From Gamarada debralockiae (lineage: Eukaryota; Ascomycota; Leotiomycetes; Helotiales; Hyphodiscaceae), in assembly GCA_002803225.1 (NCBI GenBank), contig NXFV01002074.1, positions 1-64,000 on the forward strand: a DNA stretch of 64,000 nucleotides, in the 5' to 3' direction. The notes beneath the pieces were generated by a model. The model did not search any database. It was not told where the DNA came from and worked only from the letters and a program-made list of their open reading frames with translations. Each line of letters begins with the position of its first letter. The first letter of the stretch is position 1. A program made the translations under genes and the position numbers. Shown in pieces: positions 1 to 10,564 of the stretch.

Positions 1-262
1 GCACGTAGGGTTTTCCGCTATGCAGGGATGGACGTTACCACATGAGTGAGGGCTGGGAGCCGCTGTGTAAATGGTTGGGCAAGGATGTGCTGGTGCAGAA
101 GATGCCGAGTGGAAATGCAGGACCAGAGTTCTTTGCTAGAGTCAAAAGGATCTAGAAGGAGTGGGTGAAGGAAGTGCTTTAGAATATGGGTGTTTTCTTT
201 GGTACGACTGTTGCCGGGGGTGCTGTGGCTGGGAGGTATCTTTGGAAGGGGTCGTTGCTCTA
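1..262 (+). pseudogene. C-terminal relic of a sulfotransferase-like protein
   Basis: One frame encodes GWEPLCKWLGKDV followed by NAGPEFFARVKRI. The GWEPLC-x-x-LG block is typical of the C-terminal part of fungal P-loop sulfotransferase-like proteins (Sulfotransfer_4 type). After it, a glycine-rich hydrophobic stretch (GTTVAGGAVAGRYLW) looks like the C-terminal membrane helix common in this family. The frame carries an in-frame TAG after KRI and another before NMG, so it is broken. The catalytic N-terminal part with the P-loop is absent, although the window edge may cut it off. The last 167 bases recur inverted near position 1840. The family call rests on motif recognition only. Confidence 0.5.
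96..262 (+). repeat. inverted repeat arm A
   Basis: This stretch matches the reverse complement of 1759-1923 at roughly 88% by eye, with two one-base gaps. Similarity stops sharply after GTTGCTCTA at one end and fades before CAGAAGATG at the other. Both copies keep the same in-frame TAG, in the context GATCTAGAAGGAG. Confidence 0.8.
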
Positions 263-491
263 GGTCAACCATTCGAAGTCACTTGACAGAAGTGGATTGG
301 ACTACTCATTCTGATCAGGAGGCAAGGATTTCCAAGTCGGTTTGATATCTTCTGTGCTTCTTTCAAGATGGTCGACGCCCAAAAGATCGATAACAATCTT
401 ACACTAGGCAACGCCACGCCCAAAACAAGAATGGTATCAAAAGGACTGGCTTCAGTCCAAGCTCTATATCCAATTTGGAAGGAGATATGAC

Positions 492-1110
492 TCAAAGCAA
501 AGGTAAGGTTCGCTCAATTGCAGCAATATCTCCATCCAACTTTGCAACTGCCGCCGTCCACTTCACTCTCAATCTCTTAAGTTCAATTAGCTTTTCCGCC
601 AACAAACATTTCTCCGGCAAGCTAGCATTTTCCCTCTCCACCTCGTCCATGACCGTTGTATGATCCTCACCGCCCATCACCACATCTACTTCAAAGTCTG
701 GGCTTCGTGCCTCAGAAGTCGAAGTCGAAGTGTGGTCTGCTGTTACTGAAGAACCTCGGCCATGAATCCGCTTCAGATGCTCTCTCAGATCGTCCTTGCG
801 CCCAAACCCTTTATCACGATAGCGCTTGCAAGAGGGCACTGGACCTACAATTCCGTGGTCGCTATGTTTCTGTTGCTCATGGCGCTGCAAATCACCCGCG
901 TTGGTAAAATCTTTGATGCAGCCGATGGTGGTGCATTTGTATGGGCGCTCATGCTTATCCATGTGCTTCCTTCATTGTGTCAGTAATTAGTAGCGGTTAA
1001 AATAGGACATGTGGGATATCAACTTACTTGAAAGCCCCTTTCTGCTTAAAGGTCGCCTTATCAGAGCATCCCGGATGCTGGCATTTGAAACCGGACAGAG
1101 AAGACGACAT
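492..1110 (-). CDS. small C2H2 zinc-finger protein, 2 exons
   Basis: Exons 1110-1028 and 969-492 join in frame (donor GTAAGT) to give about 186 residues. Finger 1 starts with FKCQHPGCSDKATF and closes with HMDKH, and its codons span the intron. Finger 2 is YKCTTIGC followed by H-x4-H. A third finger-like unit (SCKRYRDKGFGRKDDLREH) keeps one Cys and both His but lacks the first Cys, where GPVPSC stands in place of an expected CPxxxC. The C-terminal half is acidic and then helical (LIELKRLRVKWTAAVAKLDGD), possibly a dimerising coil. It is probably a DNA-binding regulator or a remnant of one; the target is unknown. It sits between the two inverted sulfotransferase-like fragments. Confidence 0.6.
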
Positions 1111-1758
1111 CCTTTGCGATTGAGATTCACTTGCTTGAAATTGCAAGTTTGGACTCGCAAAATTTGTCCTGTCAGAGTGCAGCTGTCAGAAAATTGGCAA
1201 AATAAAATTCCACGTAATACCAGAGGTCTCCAACAAAAGCCTATCGTAGACCTAGGCACGGAACGAGAGGAAGGCCATGAAAGGGCGTAATACTCTGGGA
1301 GTATCTGACCAGACATCAAAGCATAGGATAGGCCTTGGATGCTACTTTACCAAATGAATCCTTCTGGCAGAATTTAGTGTCGGTCGGATACCGTTTCGAA
1401 CAGGCATTAGCTCACCATCGAGGCCCTCCGGATATTGCACGAATCCTGACGATTGGACATGGTCGGGAAAGGAAGTCAAGTCTTGATTGGACAGCACTAA
1501 TTAGAGACGAGAGCCACCCCTAGATTAAACTTGACATACCATTGTTTCCTTGACTAAATAGCCAAGGTGGTACTCTATTACATCCAATGATGTCAGCCAA
1601 AACTCCCATTCCAGAAATAGTACGAAGTAAGATCGTCTCACAATCCAAAATCCAAAGGATATAGAAGTTCCAACACCAATTTGGTTTCTAATTTCATTGT
1701 GTTCCAATTTGGTTTTCCAATTTGGGTTCCGGGGAGATTGAAATGGATACATACTCAA

Positions 1759-1923
1759 TAGAGCAACGGCCCCTTCCAAAGATCCTCCCAGCCACAGCAC
1801 CCACGGTAACAGTCGTACAAAGGCAATGCCCATATTCCAAAACACCTCCTTCACCCACTCCTTCTAGATCTTTTTAACTCTAGTAAATAACTCTGGTCCC
1901 GCATTCCCACTCAGTATCTCCTG
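1759..1923 (-). repeat. inverted repeat arm B (second sulfotransferase-like fragment)
   Basis: On the minus strand this reads NAGPELFTRVKKI, then an in-frame TAG, then KEWVKEVFWNMGIAF, matching arm A. One-base deletions relative to arm A shift the frame in the glycine-rich tail. The shared TAG suggests the copies split after the parent was already broken. The alternative is that the stop is the true end of the family's reading frame. Confidence 0.75.
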
Positions 1924-2507
1924 AATCCTTGAATTGCGAATATTGAGGGTGCATCCTCAATAATCCTCCAAATCCGGGTTAAGGTCTCCGTAGGGCGGAT
2001 CCAAGAGTCCCAGTTGGATTGAGCTTGTCTCTGGACTTTGCCCCTTTGGATGGATATAGGTATGGGGAAGCCAGCAGGAAATAAGGCCAGAATGGGTTTC
2101 CGACCAGCGAAGCTGTCCAGAGGGCCTGGCATTTCTGCTCTTTCAATTAGTTATCTTCTAAATGAGTGGCTCAATAGTAGATAATGCTCACCATAGAACA
2201 GAGAGAACAATCTTAGTCGAGAGATGGCTGGCGGCCCGGTGCCAGCCTTGTAGCTCCTCAGAGCCCAGACTAGAATGCCCGGAGAGAGCTGGAGGTATCT
2301 TGAGATGAATTGAATCATGTACCAAGAGTTTGTGAGAACGTCAAAAGGCTGCTCAGGTTGTCCAGGCTGCGGCTTCCAGTCGGCCAGACCGTCTATGGTG
2401 TGGATATCCAACGTCATAGAGCAAAGGACCAGTTATGAAAACATACTCATCTCCAGCAGAGCTGGTGCAGCCATCCTGCACTGTAGGGTCTCCGGGCTGT
2501 AAATCAG
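1911..2507 (-). pseudogene. unrecognised coding relic or multi-exon gene
   Basis: A start context at 2507 reads MSDLQPGDPTVQDGCTSSAGDE with a consensus-like GTATGT donor directly after. Downstream, 2417-2200 encodes a protein-like stretch (DVLTNSWYMIQFISRYLQL) ending in a GTGAGC donor. The acceptor before 2130 resumes with MPGPLDSFAGRKPILALF and runs to 1911. The second and third pieces join in frame, but I find no acceptor that joins the first piece to the second in frame, so either one base is lost or the model is wrong. No family is recognised. The 3' end runs into inverted arm B. Confidence 0.3.
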
Positions 2508-3354
2508 ACATACTGATGGAAAGTTAGATTCAAAAGAGCCAGGGGGTTAAGTTTATATGAAAGGCTTACGATGCCTCTTTGACATGTTTGCAGCCTCGAT
2601 GGATAGTGTTGCTAAAGAATGGGATGGATAATGATTTGGGGGGATGAGGAATGATGAGAACGGGGAACAGAGCAGTATTTTGTTCTACGCTGAGAGAAGG
2701 CAGGGCATAAGGCATCGACGGCCTCGCCGCCCCGTTTTCGCCCTGTTTCCAAGGCGAACGAGGACATGAGAAGCGAGCTCTATCGTGCACTCCCAATTCA
2801 GTCACAAGGCAGATTGAGAAGAAGACGCCTTCCTTTGGGTGGGGGGGAACGACAAGGATTCCCTTTAAGCAGCATCTCAATCCCAACTTGAGAACAAATC
2901 GAGCCTCAGAAATGAGGAAGACGATGCCTTGAAAATCGGCTGGTAGTTAACTCAAGTGTGAGCAAAGTTCGGTTACTCAGTGAATAACAACGATCAGAGG
3001 GCGCGAAGGCAACTTTGCCACAGGCCATTTCCACCCATGCGAATGATTTAAAGCAAATGAAGAAGCCTCATATTCGACTGGCTTTTCTCAGTCCTCTTCT
3101 CATTCAGCGCTGACTTCTGGATAACTCTGCTGTCAAATCAAATGGGAATCCTTTTGATTGACCCTCAAGCGCTCAAGGTACATCCATAGCCATCCCCACC
3201 ATACGCCCCGCCCTCTCATGCCCTGTATTTTACATAAAAACGCCCCTTCATTCATATCAAATCTTGCCCACCTATGCCAAGTAAATACGCCTTCCTCATC
3301 ATATAATCGTACAATGCCATACCTAAAACCGAACACCTCATTCAAAATGCTGAT
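2508..3354. other. intergenic, no supported gene
   Basis: Only short antisense-like frames without recognisable domains occur here. It separates the accessory segment from the 3' end of the Rictor-type gene and probably holds that gene's 3' untranslated region. Confidence 0.5.
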
Positions 3355-6300
3355 TCATGAAGCCGAAGCAGCAGGCGTAAGAACAGGGCCCGAAACGTCA
3401 CTCACGCTCCTCTGTCTCTCAGTCCTGCCTTCGCTCCCACTCTCGTCCTCCTCGCTATCCATATTCTCATCACTGCTCTCCTCATCCAGCACGATCTGCC
3501 TCATGATAGCCTTATCAAAGAGATTGATCACGTTCTGTCGAACATGCAGACGGAAATGATGGCATTCCAGTAACGTCATGATTTTCTTGAAGAGGGCTGC
3601 TTGTCTGAACCCGGCTGCTTTCTTTGTCTTGATGTGCATCAGTTCCGTCATAGCTTTTTTATATAAGACCGTGTTGCCGAGATCGATAACCAGTTCCAGA
3701 ATCCGTTGGTTGACTATATCGTCGTCGGTTCTCGCGGCAGCGAGGGCTTCTCGTTGGGCTTCGTTCATGCTGATTTCGGGGGCTTTTTCGTGCTGCCATG
3801 GCTCGAAAGAGAATAGCTTGCTGAGGTCTTTGGGGATACAGAGACCGAGCGAGGTTCCCATCATTGTCGTGTTACTGTCCCATCCGTATTCCGATAAAAT
3901 CTCAAGACCGTGTACGCTTCGGGAGATCAGACCTAAGACGAAGAATGCTGTTCCTCGCAAGCTCATGATCTCGTGTGACTCGGCGATCTTGACGATTTGT
4001 TCGACCACGTCGGATTCCTCGAGGAATGGAGCACCGAGTTCCATTGATCCAACATTACCGACCGCCCACAAGCACCCTTTCACTTTGACAATCAGCTCCG
4101 GGTCGTCCGAGAGCATACCGTAGTCTCTGATGGTACTCGCGAACTCCTCGAAGTGGCCCTTCTCACGCAAGAGCTTACAGCCTTCTTTCGTCCTTGTCAA
4201 CTCTCGATAGAAGTGGGGCGGAATATGAGTATCGTTGTCACCGTCCATCTCGAAGTTTTCCTCATCAATGCTAAGTCGACTTGAAGTCTCCTCTGGTATC
4301 TCAACGAAGGCGCGAGCCAAGCTTGCCTCAATAACTCCAACGTAGCTATCATTGCGTCCAAGAAACCAGTCGTCCATTTCGTTGCTAATGTAATCCAAGC
4401 CGTCAAGATAATGGTACCCAATCGATGAGGAAAGAAATCGTAATAGGAGTGGTGCGCCAATTTCTCCTAGATGATCCAGAGCTGGTCGACATTCGACGAT
4501 GTACTCGAGATAGTTCTTTCGATTGCAGGCCTCTTCGAGAATCTTTATGGCGGTGGCGCACACTTCGACTTCTGGATCGTAGAGTTGAGTAACAAGAAGT
4601 TGGATAGCCCATTTAGAGTCACCAACGCCTTGATTGGCGGATCCGTTCGGTCGCGATCGACTGGAGTACTTTCGCAGTACATTCGTAGCATGAATGCGAA
4701 TCTCTTTCGAACCTGCGGTGAGCGCCTTTGACAGAAGCACCCTTGGATGCCCTTGTAGGCTGTAATCGAAGTTCGACAACAAGAGCTTGATGAGATCGGG
4801 GCGTTGCTTCAGATCGATGATGTGATACATCATGTTGATCATCCGCCACCTGTCAAGCATCTGCAAGCCTTTGGGATCGCCACTCAAAGTCCCTAGCATT
4901 GCAAAGTATCCACAGCAAAGAGTTTCGGTCAGCCTCTCTCTCGAAAACATTGGTGATTGGGCTGTAAGGCCACTTGTCTGGATATTGTCAGCTTTTATCA
5001 ACTATCCTGAAATACAGAAACTTACCGGATCACACTGTGCCAGGCACTCGGCAATTTGCCGTAGCAGCTTGTTGTCAGCTAGATACCTGACACCTTCTGC
5101 CGTCTGAAGAAGAGTATGCATGAGCGCGCAGCCGACCTTAACATATTTCTGCGTTATTCGGGTGTTTTTGACTTCCGCAAACTTGTACTTGAATGGCCTG
5201 TAGAAGCTCATGATTCGTTTGATGAACTTCGAAGCCTTGATAGCTTCGTCAAGGCGTTTGCCATTCAATAACGGCCCCTCGATGATCTTCAAGATGATTT
5301 CCCACCTCCACTTTGTTGGGTTTGTACTGGATAACACTTGGGTTTCAACCAAAAGCTGTCGAAAAGTCGTTTCGTCTAAAGTAAGATTGGGTTGGTTCTT
5401 CGGTTGTTCCTCAAGGCTCACTAGATTGTCATTGCTGTTGTTGATGGAAGTTGCGAGTGTAGTCGCAGTTGACGGAGCTGATCGATATAGTGTTCTACTG
5501 ATACTGCTGATTTGATATACCGTCCCGGTGGCATCGAAATGTTCCTGATCTCCGAAATGAGATGCAGCAGCAAACAGCTCTGGTAGGAGCTGTAGTTCAC
5601 TACTCCATGTTGACGGCAGCAATCTGCTAGCAAGTTTCAGAACTTCGCCAATGAGTAAGGTAGTTTTGCGTTTCAGCATCGAGTTGTCTGTATCCCGCGT
5701 CACTTGCAGAAGGCTTGGCATCATATCTGACGAAATTAAGACCGCCAGCAAGAGTGCTGTGTAATGGTCAACAAAGTTCTTGTCGCCAGACTCTTCTTCC
5801 GTAGGTTGAACCATTGACTTTGGCAGAGTCGTCTTAAGACTGGCAACACGTCCATAGGTAGTCAGACGTCGCCCAGCTAAGAATGATGTTGCCCAGAATG
5901 GTGACTTGATGCGTAGAAGCGAAAACAGTAGATCGATTACCGTTTCCCGGATTGTAGGGTTTGGTAATATCAACGACGAGACCAATGACCTGATGGCTCT
6001 GAAATTGTACATCGACAGCGTCATGAGACCAGGCCAAGATTTCAAAGCATAACCTATTGCCTTGGAGTTCTGTTTTAGGATGCTCTCCCTGGCAAAGAGG
6101 GAATCGGTAAAGGCCGTGAAAAGAATCTCGAGTTCATACCCAGAACGGAGGTATTTTCTCCGTTGTGGCGCATCCAACAGGAATATGAAAGCCGCAGTCA
6201 AACTTTCCGATGCCTCATATGTGCCTTCTCCTAGGGCGTCCGACAGTGGCCTGAGCCCTCCAGATGCAATCAATAAGGCCGGATCGCGGACCATAATTTC

Positions 6301-7767
6301 AGCCAGCGTTTCTATGCAGATAGATCTCAATCGATCTTCACCATGTTCCGCGACTGCTGCTATTGTCCGCACTACTGCTCTGGAAATCTCTCGTACCCCG
6401 TCTTTCACTTCCAAGAATGCTCGTACGAATTTCAGGGCTTGTTCTCGTTCGACATCAGCTTTTCGTTCCTTGATGAGAGAGCTAGTAAATTATTAGCAAG
6501 GAGTTCGGTAACAGATTAAACAGAACTTACAGCACTACCAGGTAGTCGGTGTTCAATCCTCGAATCTTTTGAAGTGAACTAATATCAGATATTGCGTATC
6601 TTGTCATTCGATATCCTGCTGCCACAACCTCTCTGCTTTCGCTCAGAAGCATAACTTGCATGCGCAGACCAAATATTGACCAAACCAGATCATACTTCAG
6701 TGTTGGATGTCGTTTGAAAAGTTCCACCAGGCTATTGGCATGTCCAACGTAGTAATCGGGGGTCAGTCCTTCAATCTCAAGAGCCTGCAGAATCTCTGCG
6801 AGAGCATATGTAGGGGATTCCGTGGGTTCCTCGAAATCCGAGCCTCCAATACTTTTTGAAGCGCTTTGTGGAGACCGTAGGCCACTGCTGCTCTGGAACA
6901 GATTATCCATTCGATTCCTTGTTGGTGTCGTAGGAAGTTTCGGTTTCTGCAGCTCTGATATCTGATTCCTAAGCTCCTTGATCTTCTGATTCGACGAGTT
7001 GAGCTCTGCCTCGACCCTCTGCCGCTGCTCCTTCGTCTGTTTAGCCTTCTTGGTGTTCAATGCCTCCAGCATATTCTCGCTTCCCTCCTTGATCTTCATC
7101 TCTCGATTCAGCGATTCCCGTAAAGACGAAAGGAGCTGCTCCGGTAATCTGCCATCATCCTCCTGTAACCTCTCAAGATCTCTTAGCCCCGCGTTCACAT
7201 CATTCCCAGAGCCTGTCCGCGAAGGCCCCAGTTGGCTTCGCATATTCGAATTGAAGCTCCCGGGCGCAGGGGAGGGGGCCAAGGATGAGCCGCGAGGCCC
7301 GAAGGACACCTGCGAGTTTGAGGCCGTCCGGAGGCCATTGCTAGGTCCGGCAGGTTGCAATCCATCTCCACGATCGAAGCTTGTTCTCGAGACAGTACTG
7401 TATGGAACAGATTGCTGTGGGGCATATGTTGTCTTCTGAGTCGGCGTCGCTGACGAGCTCAGAATGCTCGGTGGTCCAACCATCTGTCCATCCGGGTTGA
7501 GGTCAGCGTCTTTCGTCCGGGGGTGGCATGTGTAGGGTACAGTCGTGGATGGACGTCTAAGTCATCCCACGCGCCGGAGCTATCTTCTTCTGGTGCGCAT
7601 TCAATGAATCTCCGTCTGCGGATTGTGTACTGTGAACGAAAGTCGCAAACACGCGGTCTCGAGAGTGAAGTCGTTGAAGCAATACGTTGGCGATCTGGCA
7701 ATTTCGGGAGAGCAACGGGGCAAGATGGGATATGTTGATTTTGGGATTGGATCTGATATATGCGCAA
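3355..7767 (-). CDS. TSC11: TORC2 subunit, Rictor/Ste16/Avo3 family
   Basis: Exons 7767-7555, 7483-6531, 6481-5026 and 4977-3355 join in frame to about 1414 residues, the usual size for fungal Rictor. Rictor is the defining scaffold of TOR complex 2, which activates AGC kinases and controls actin and membrane homeostasis. A coiled coil (RQRVEAELNSSNQKIKELRN) lies in the first fifth. A long armadillo-like helical region follows, including VKDGVREISRAVVR and the conserved ETLCCGYFAMLGTLSGD and GTAFFVLGLISRS segments. The C-terminus is acidic and Ser-rich, probably a phosphorylated tail. The start at 7767 and the first intron (donor GTCCAT, branch CTGAC, acceptor CAG) are the weakest part; translation could instead begin at 7483. 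The gene points away from the uricase gene. Confidence 0.9.
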
Positions 7768-8920
7768 TGATAAGCTGTTGTTATCGTTTGGTCTCGTGTT
7801 TGTGATAATTTGTTCTGTATATCACAGTACTTTCAATAACCTTCCCCGTCCTGTCTCCTCAAGCTTTCGCAGGCCTGTGGCGTACGATCCGAGGCGATAC
7901 GCTAAAGCCTAAAAGAGCGACAACTCCTGAAACACGACGTTTGGAGTTTTGATCAGAGGAACCTACAAAACGTTTCATTGAACGGAATCTTTGGCTCTTT
8001 GCAAAAGATAGGGACAGAAAAAGAGAAGACAATTTCATAAAGGGCAGTTAGATTAAGCCCCAGTGTGTAATACAGTATCTCGGAGAGCTTAAACTATCTA
8101 AATTTAGCAAGAGCTGTCGTCTTAACACTTCAACAAGGCAGGCTACAGAAGAATAAGAACAACAATGAAGATTGGAGAGAAAGAGCAAAACAGTTTGCCT
8201 CTGACAGAAAAATGAAGGGAATTCCTCAAGACCTTTGGTCTCAGAATCATATGATTTTTACTCCCTTCACGTGCCGAGACCCACATTTGCAAGGAACTGT
8301 CAGCCTCGCCAAGCTCTTGGCCGACTCCGACTCCATCAGCCTTCTCTGGTCCAAGAACGAAATTTGAATTGACCATAACAGCAAAAAGAGGATGGTAAGA
8401 CGTTTTCTACTTAGTTTGCTCACCTTATTATTCTCTACTCAAATTTCCTTGCCGGCAACTCGGACCAGAAAAAGGTTACGCAAAAAGGTTTCCACTGAAA
8501 TATTGAGATTCTATCAAACGCCTCGAAGGAAAGCGCCACTATTTAGGCGGATCCCGAAGCGTGATGGCAGCCATGCTCAACACCACAGCCCGGCTCCGAA
8601 GTAAGAAAACCCTATCAGCAAATCACAGTGGTATTTCGAGCTCTCATAGTCCTCTCCGGGGCATAACGAGCTTCATATCTTGAGCGGGAGGCCGCGCCTG
8701 TGCCGATAGCCACTGGCCGATAAGATTCAAGCTCCTCAAGGTACATAAAACGCACCAAGCCCTCCCCAAGGTTCCCAATCTCATTCTCATCCCTATTCAA
8801 CATTGTCTTCTAATAGAGCTCATTGCAAAGAGCAAACACCTATCATACTCCTCAATAACGTAAAGCTAAACGCTCTTCCCAATTGAATCCATTAGATCCT
8901 CCCTTAAACAACATTCAGCA
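7768..8920. promoter_or_regulatory. divergent promoter region, Rictor / urate oxidase
   Basis: About 1.15 kb separates the two divergent starts. I see no coding signal that I can defend; short frames such as the minus-strand one at 8376 have no recognisable content. It must contain both promoters and 5' leaders. Uricase genes in ascomycetes are typically under purine induction and GATA-factor nitrogen control, but I did not identify specific sites. Confidence 0.4.
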
Positions 8921-9933
8921 ATGGCATCGATAGCTTCAGCTCGCTATGGAAAGGACAATGTCCGCGTCTACAAAGTCGAGCGTGATGAGAAGACCGGAGT
9001 CCAAACCGTCACTGAGATGACAGTCTGCGTACTCCTGGAAGGTGCCATCGACTCATCGTACGATATCCCTTTCCCCACTCTTTCCAAGCTCTTCTAACCA
9101 ATTCACAGCTACACCAAAGCTGACAACAGCGTCGTCGTAGCCACCGACTCCATGAAGAACACCGTCTATATCAAGGCAAAGGAGCACCCAGTCACCCCTC
9201 CCGAGCTCTTTGCCTCCATCCTCGGAACCCACTTCGTCGAAACCTACCCTCACATCACAACCGCGAACATCAAGATCATCACACACAGATGGACTCGCAT
9301 GACCATTGACGGCAAACCACACCCACACTCGTTCTACCGTGACGGAGCCGAGACCCGTAACGTCGAGGCTGTGGTCCGCAAGGACAAGGGAATAGATATC
9401 CGCTCCGGTATTGTTGGGCTCCTGGTGTTGAAGAGCACTGGCTCTCAATTCCACGGTTTCGTTAGAGATGCATACACAACGTTGCCTGAGGTGTGGGACA
9501 GAATTCTGTCTACGGATGTGGACTGTGGATGGTCGTGGAAGACATTCTCTGGAATGAACGCTGTCAAGGCTGCTATTCCTAAGTTCGATAAGGCTTGGAG
9601 CGATGCCCGAACTATCACCATGAAGACGTTCGCGGAGGAGGACAGTCCTTCGGTTCAGAACACCATGTACAAGATGTGCTGTTCTATCTTGGATGCAGTC
9701 CCCGAAGTCGACAATGTGGACTACTCACTTCCAAACAAGCACTAGTAAAAAACCCCTCCGTTAATATCACAAGAATCACAGGCTAACATTTCTGCAGCTT
9801 CGAGATAGATCTCAGCTGGCACAAGGGACTCGAGAACACCGGGAAGAACGCCGAAGTCTATGCTCCTCAATCAGGACCCAATGGACTTATCCAAGTCACC
9901 GTTGCTCGATCCCAAAAGACATCAAAACTATAG
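8921..9933 (+). CDS. uaZ: urate oxidase (uricase), peroxisomal, 3 exons
   Basis: Exons 8921-9057, 9109-9744 and 9798-9933 give 302 residues, the same length as well-known fungal uricases. The enzyme oxidises urate to 5-hydroxyisourate with release of hydrogen peroxide, an early step of purine breakdown. The N-terminal ARYGKDNVRVYKV holds the active-site Lys (K11), and ATDSMKNT holds the conserved Thr (T58). THRWTRMTIDGKPHPHSF and GLLVLKSTGSQFHGF are family blocks. The protein ends in SKL, a canonical PTS1 signal, so it should be imported into peroxisomes where catalase can remove the peroxide. All splice sites are GT-AG with branch-like CTAAC motifs. The gene looks intact. Confidence 0.96.
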
Positions 9934-10564
9934 AATGCTGTCTGTACACGTATACGGCCTTAACGAAGTTATGTCGGACTTAGGAGTATAGAGCGAGTTT
10001 TTGAGCCAAATTGCATATAGGGGCTCATAGATACCAATAAAGTAACACTATCAGCTGTTCAGATTCCAAAATATTTTACTTAATCCTGTCATCACTGATG
10101 GCCATCAAATTCAAATTTAGAAGACCTCTTCTCCCTTTCATCGCAGTGCTGCCTTACGAGCCGACACCCACACTACATTCAACACGGCAATTTTTCACTC
10201 TTTGGAACTTGGAATCAAGAAAAGGCTCTTTCACAAATTCCGTGATGCTCTGTCTCCATATGATGACTCCGTCAAGGTTGGTGACTCGATGCTCAAAAGC
10301 ACGGGAGCTCCGTGTTTTCCCCAGCATAGACTCCTGACCTTTGACAGCAATTTCGTCTCCTGCTGGACTAAGATCTTCTAGATAAGTGTACAACTTCATG
10401 GTCCTCCATAATGAATGAGACGCTCAAAACAATAGCACCTCTAAAATTCCTGTCTTTCTTTGAGGTTGACTGGCTGCAAAGACTAATAATGCTTCTCTCA
10501 TCAGTCATGAGTTGATAACATGAACCAAGCCCACAGGCTGCGGCAGAGTGACTGACCAGTCAAA
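9934..10564. other. intergenic, no supported gene
   Basis: Holds the uricase 3' region. A minus-strand frame at 10399-10154 has mildly protein-like composition but no known motif and no splice context, so it is not called as a gene. Confidence 0.4.

Noticed and set aside
3578..4123. 181-codon plus-strand frame opposite the Rictor gene
   Set aside because: It lies antisense to a well-supported coding exon and has no domain; it is a shadow of codon bias.
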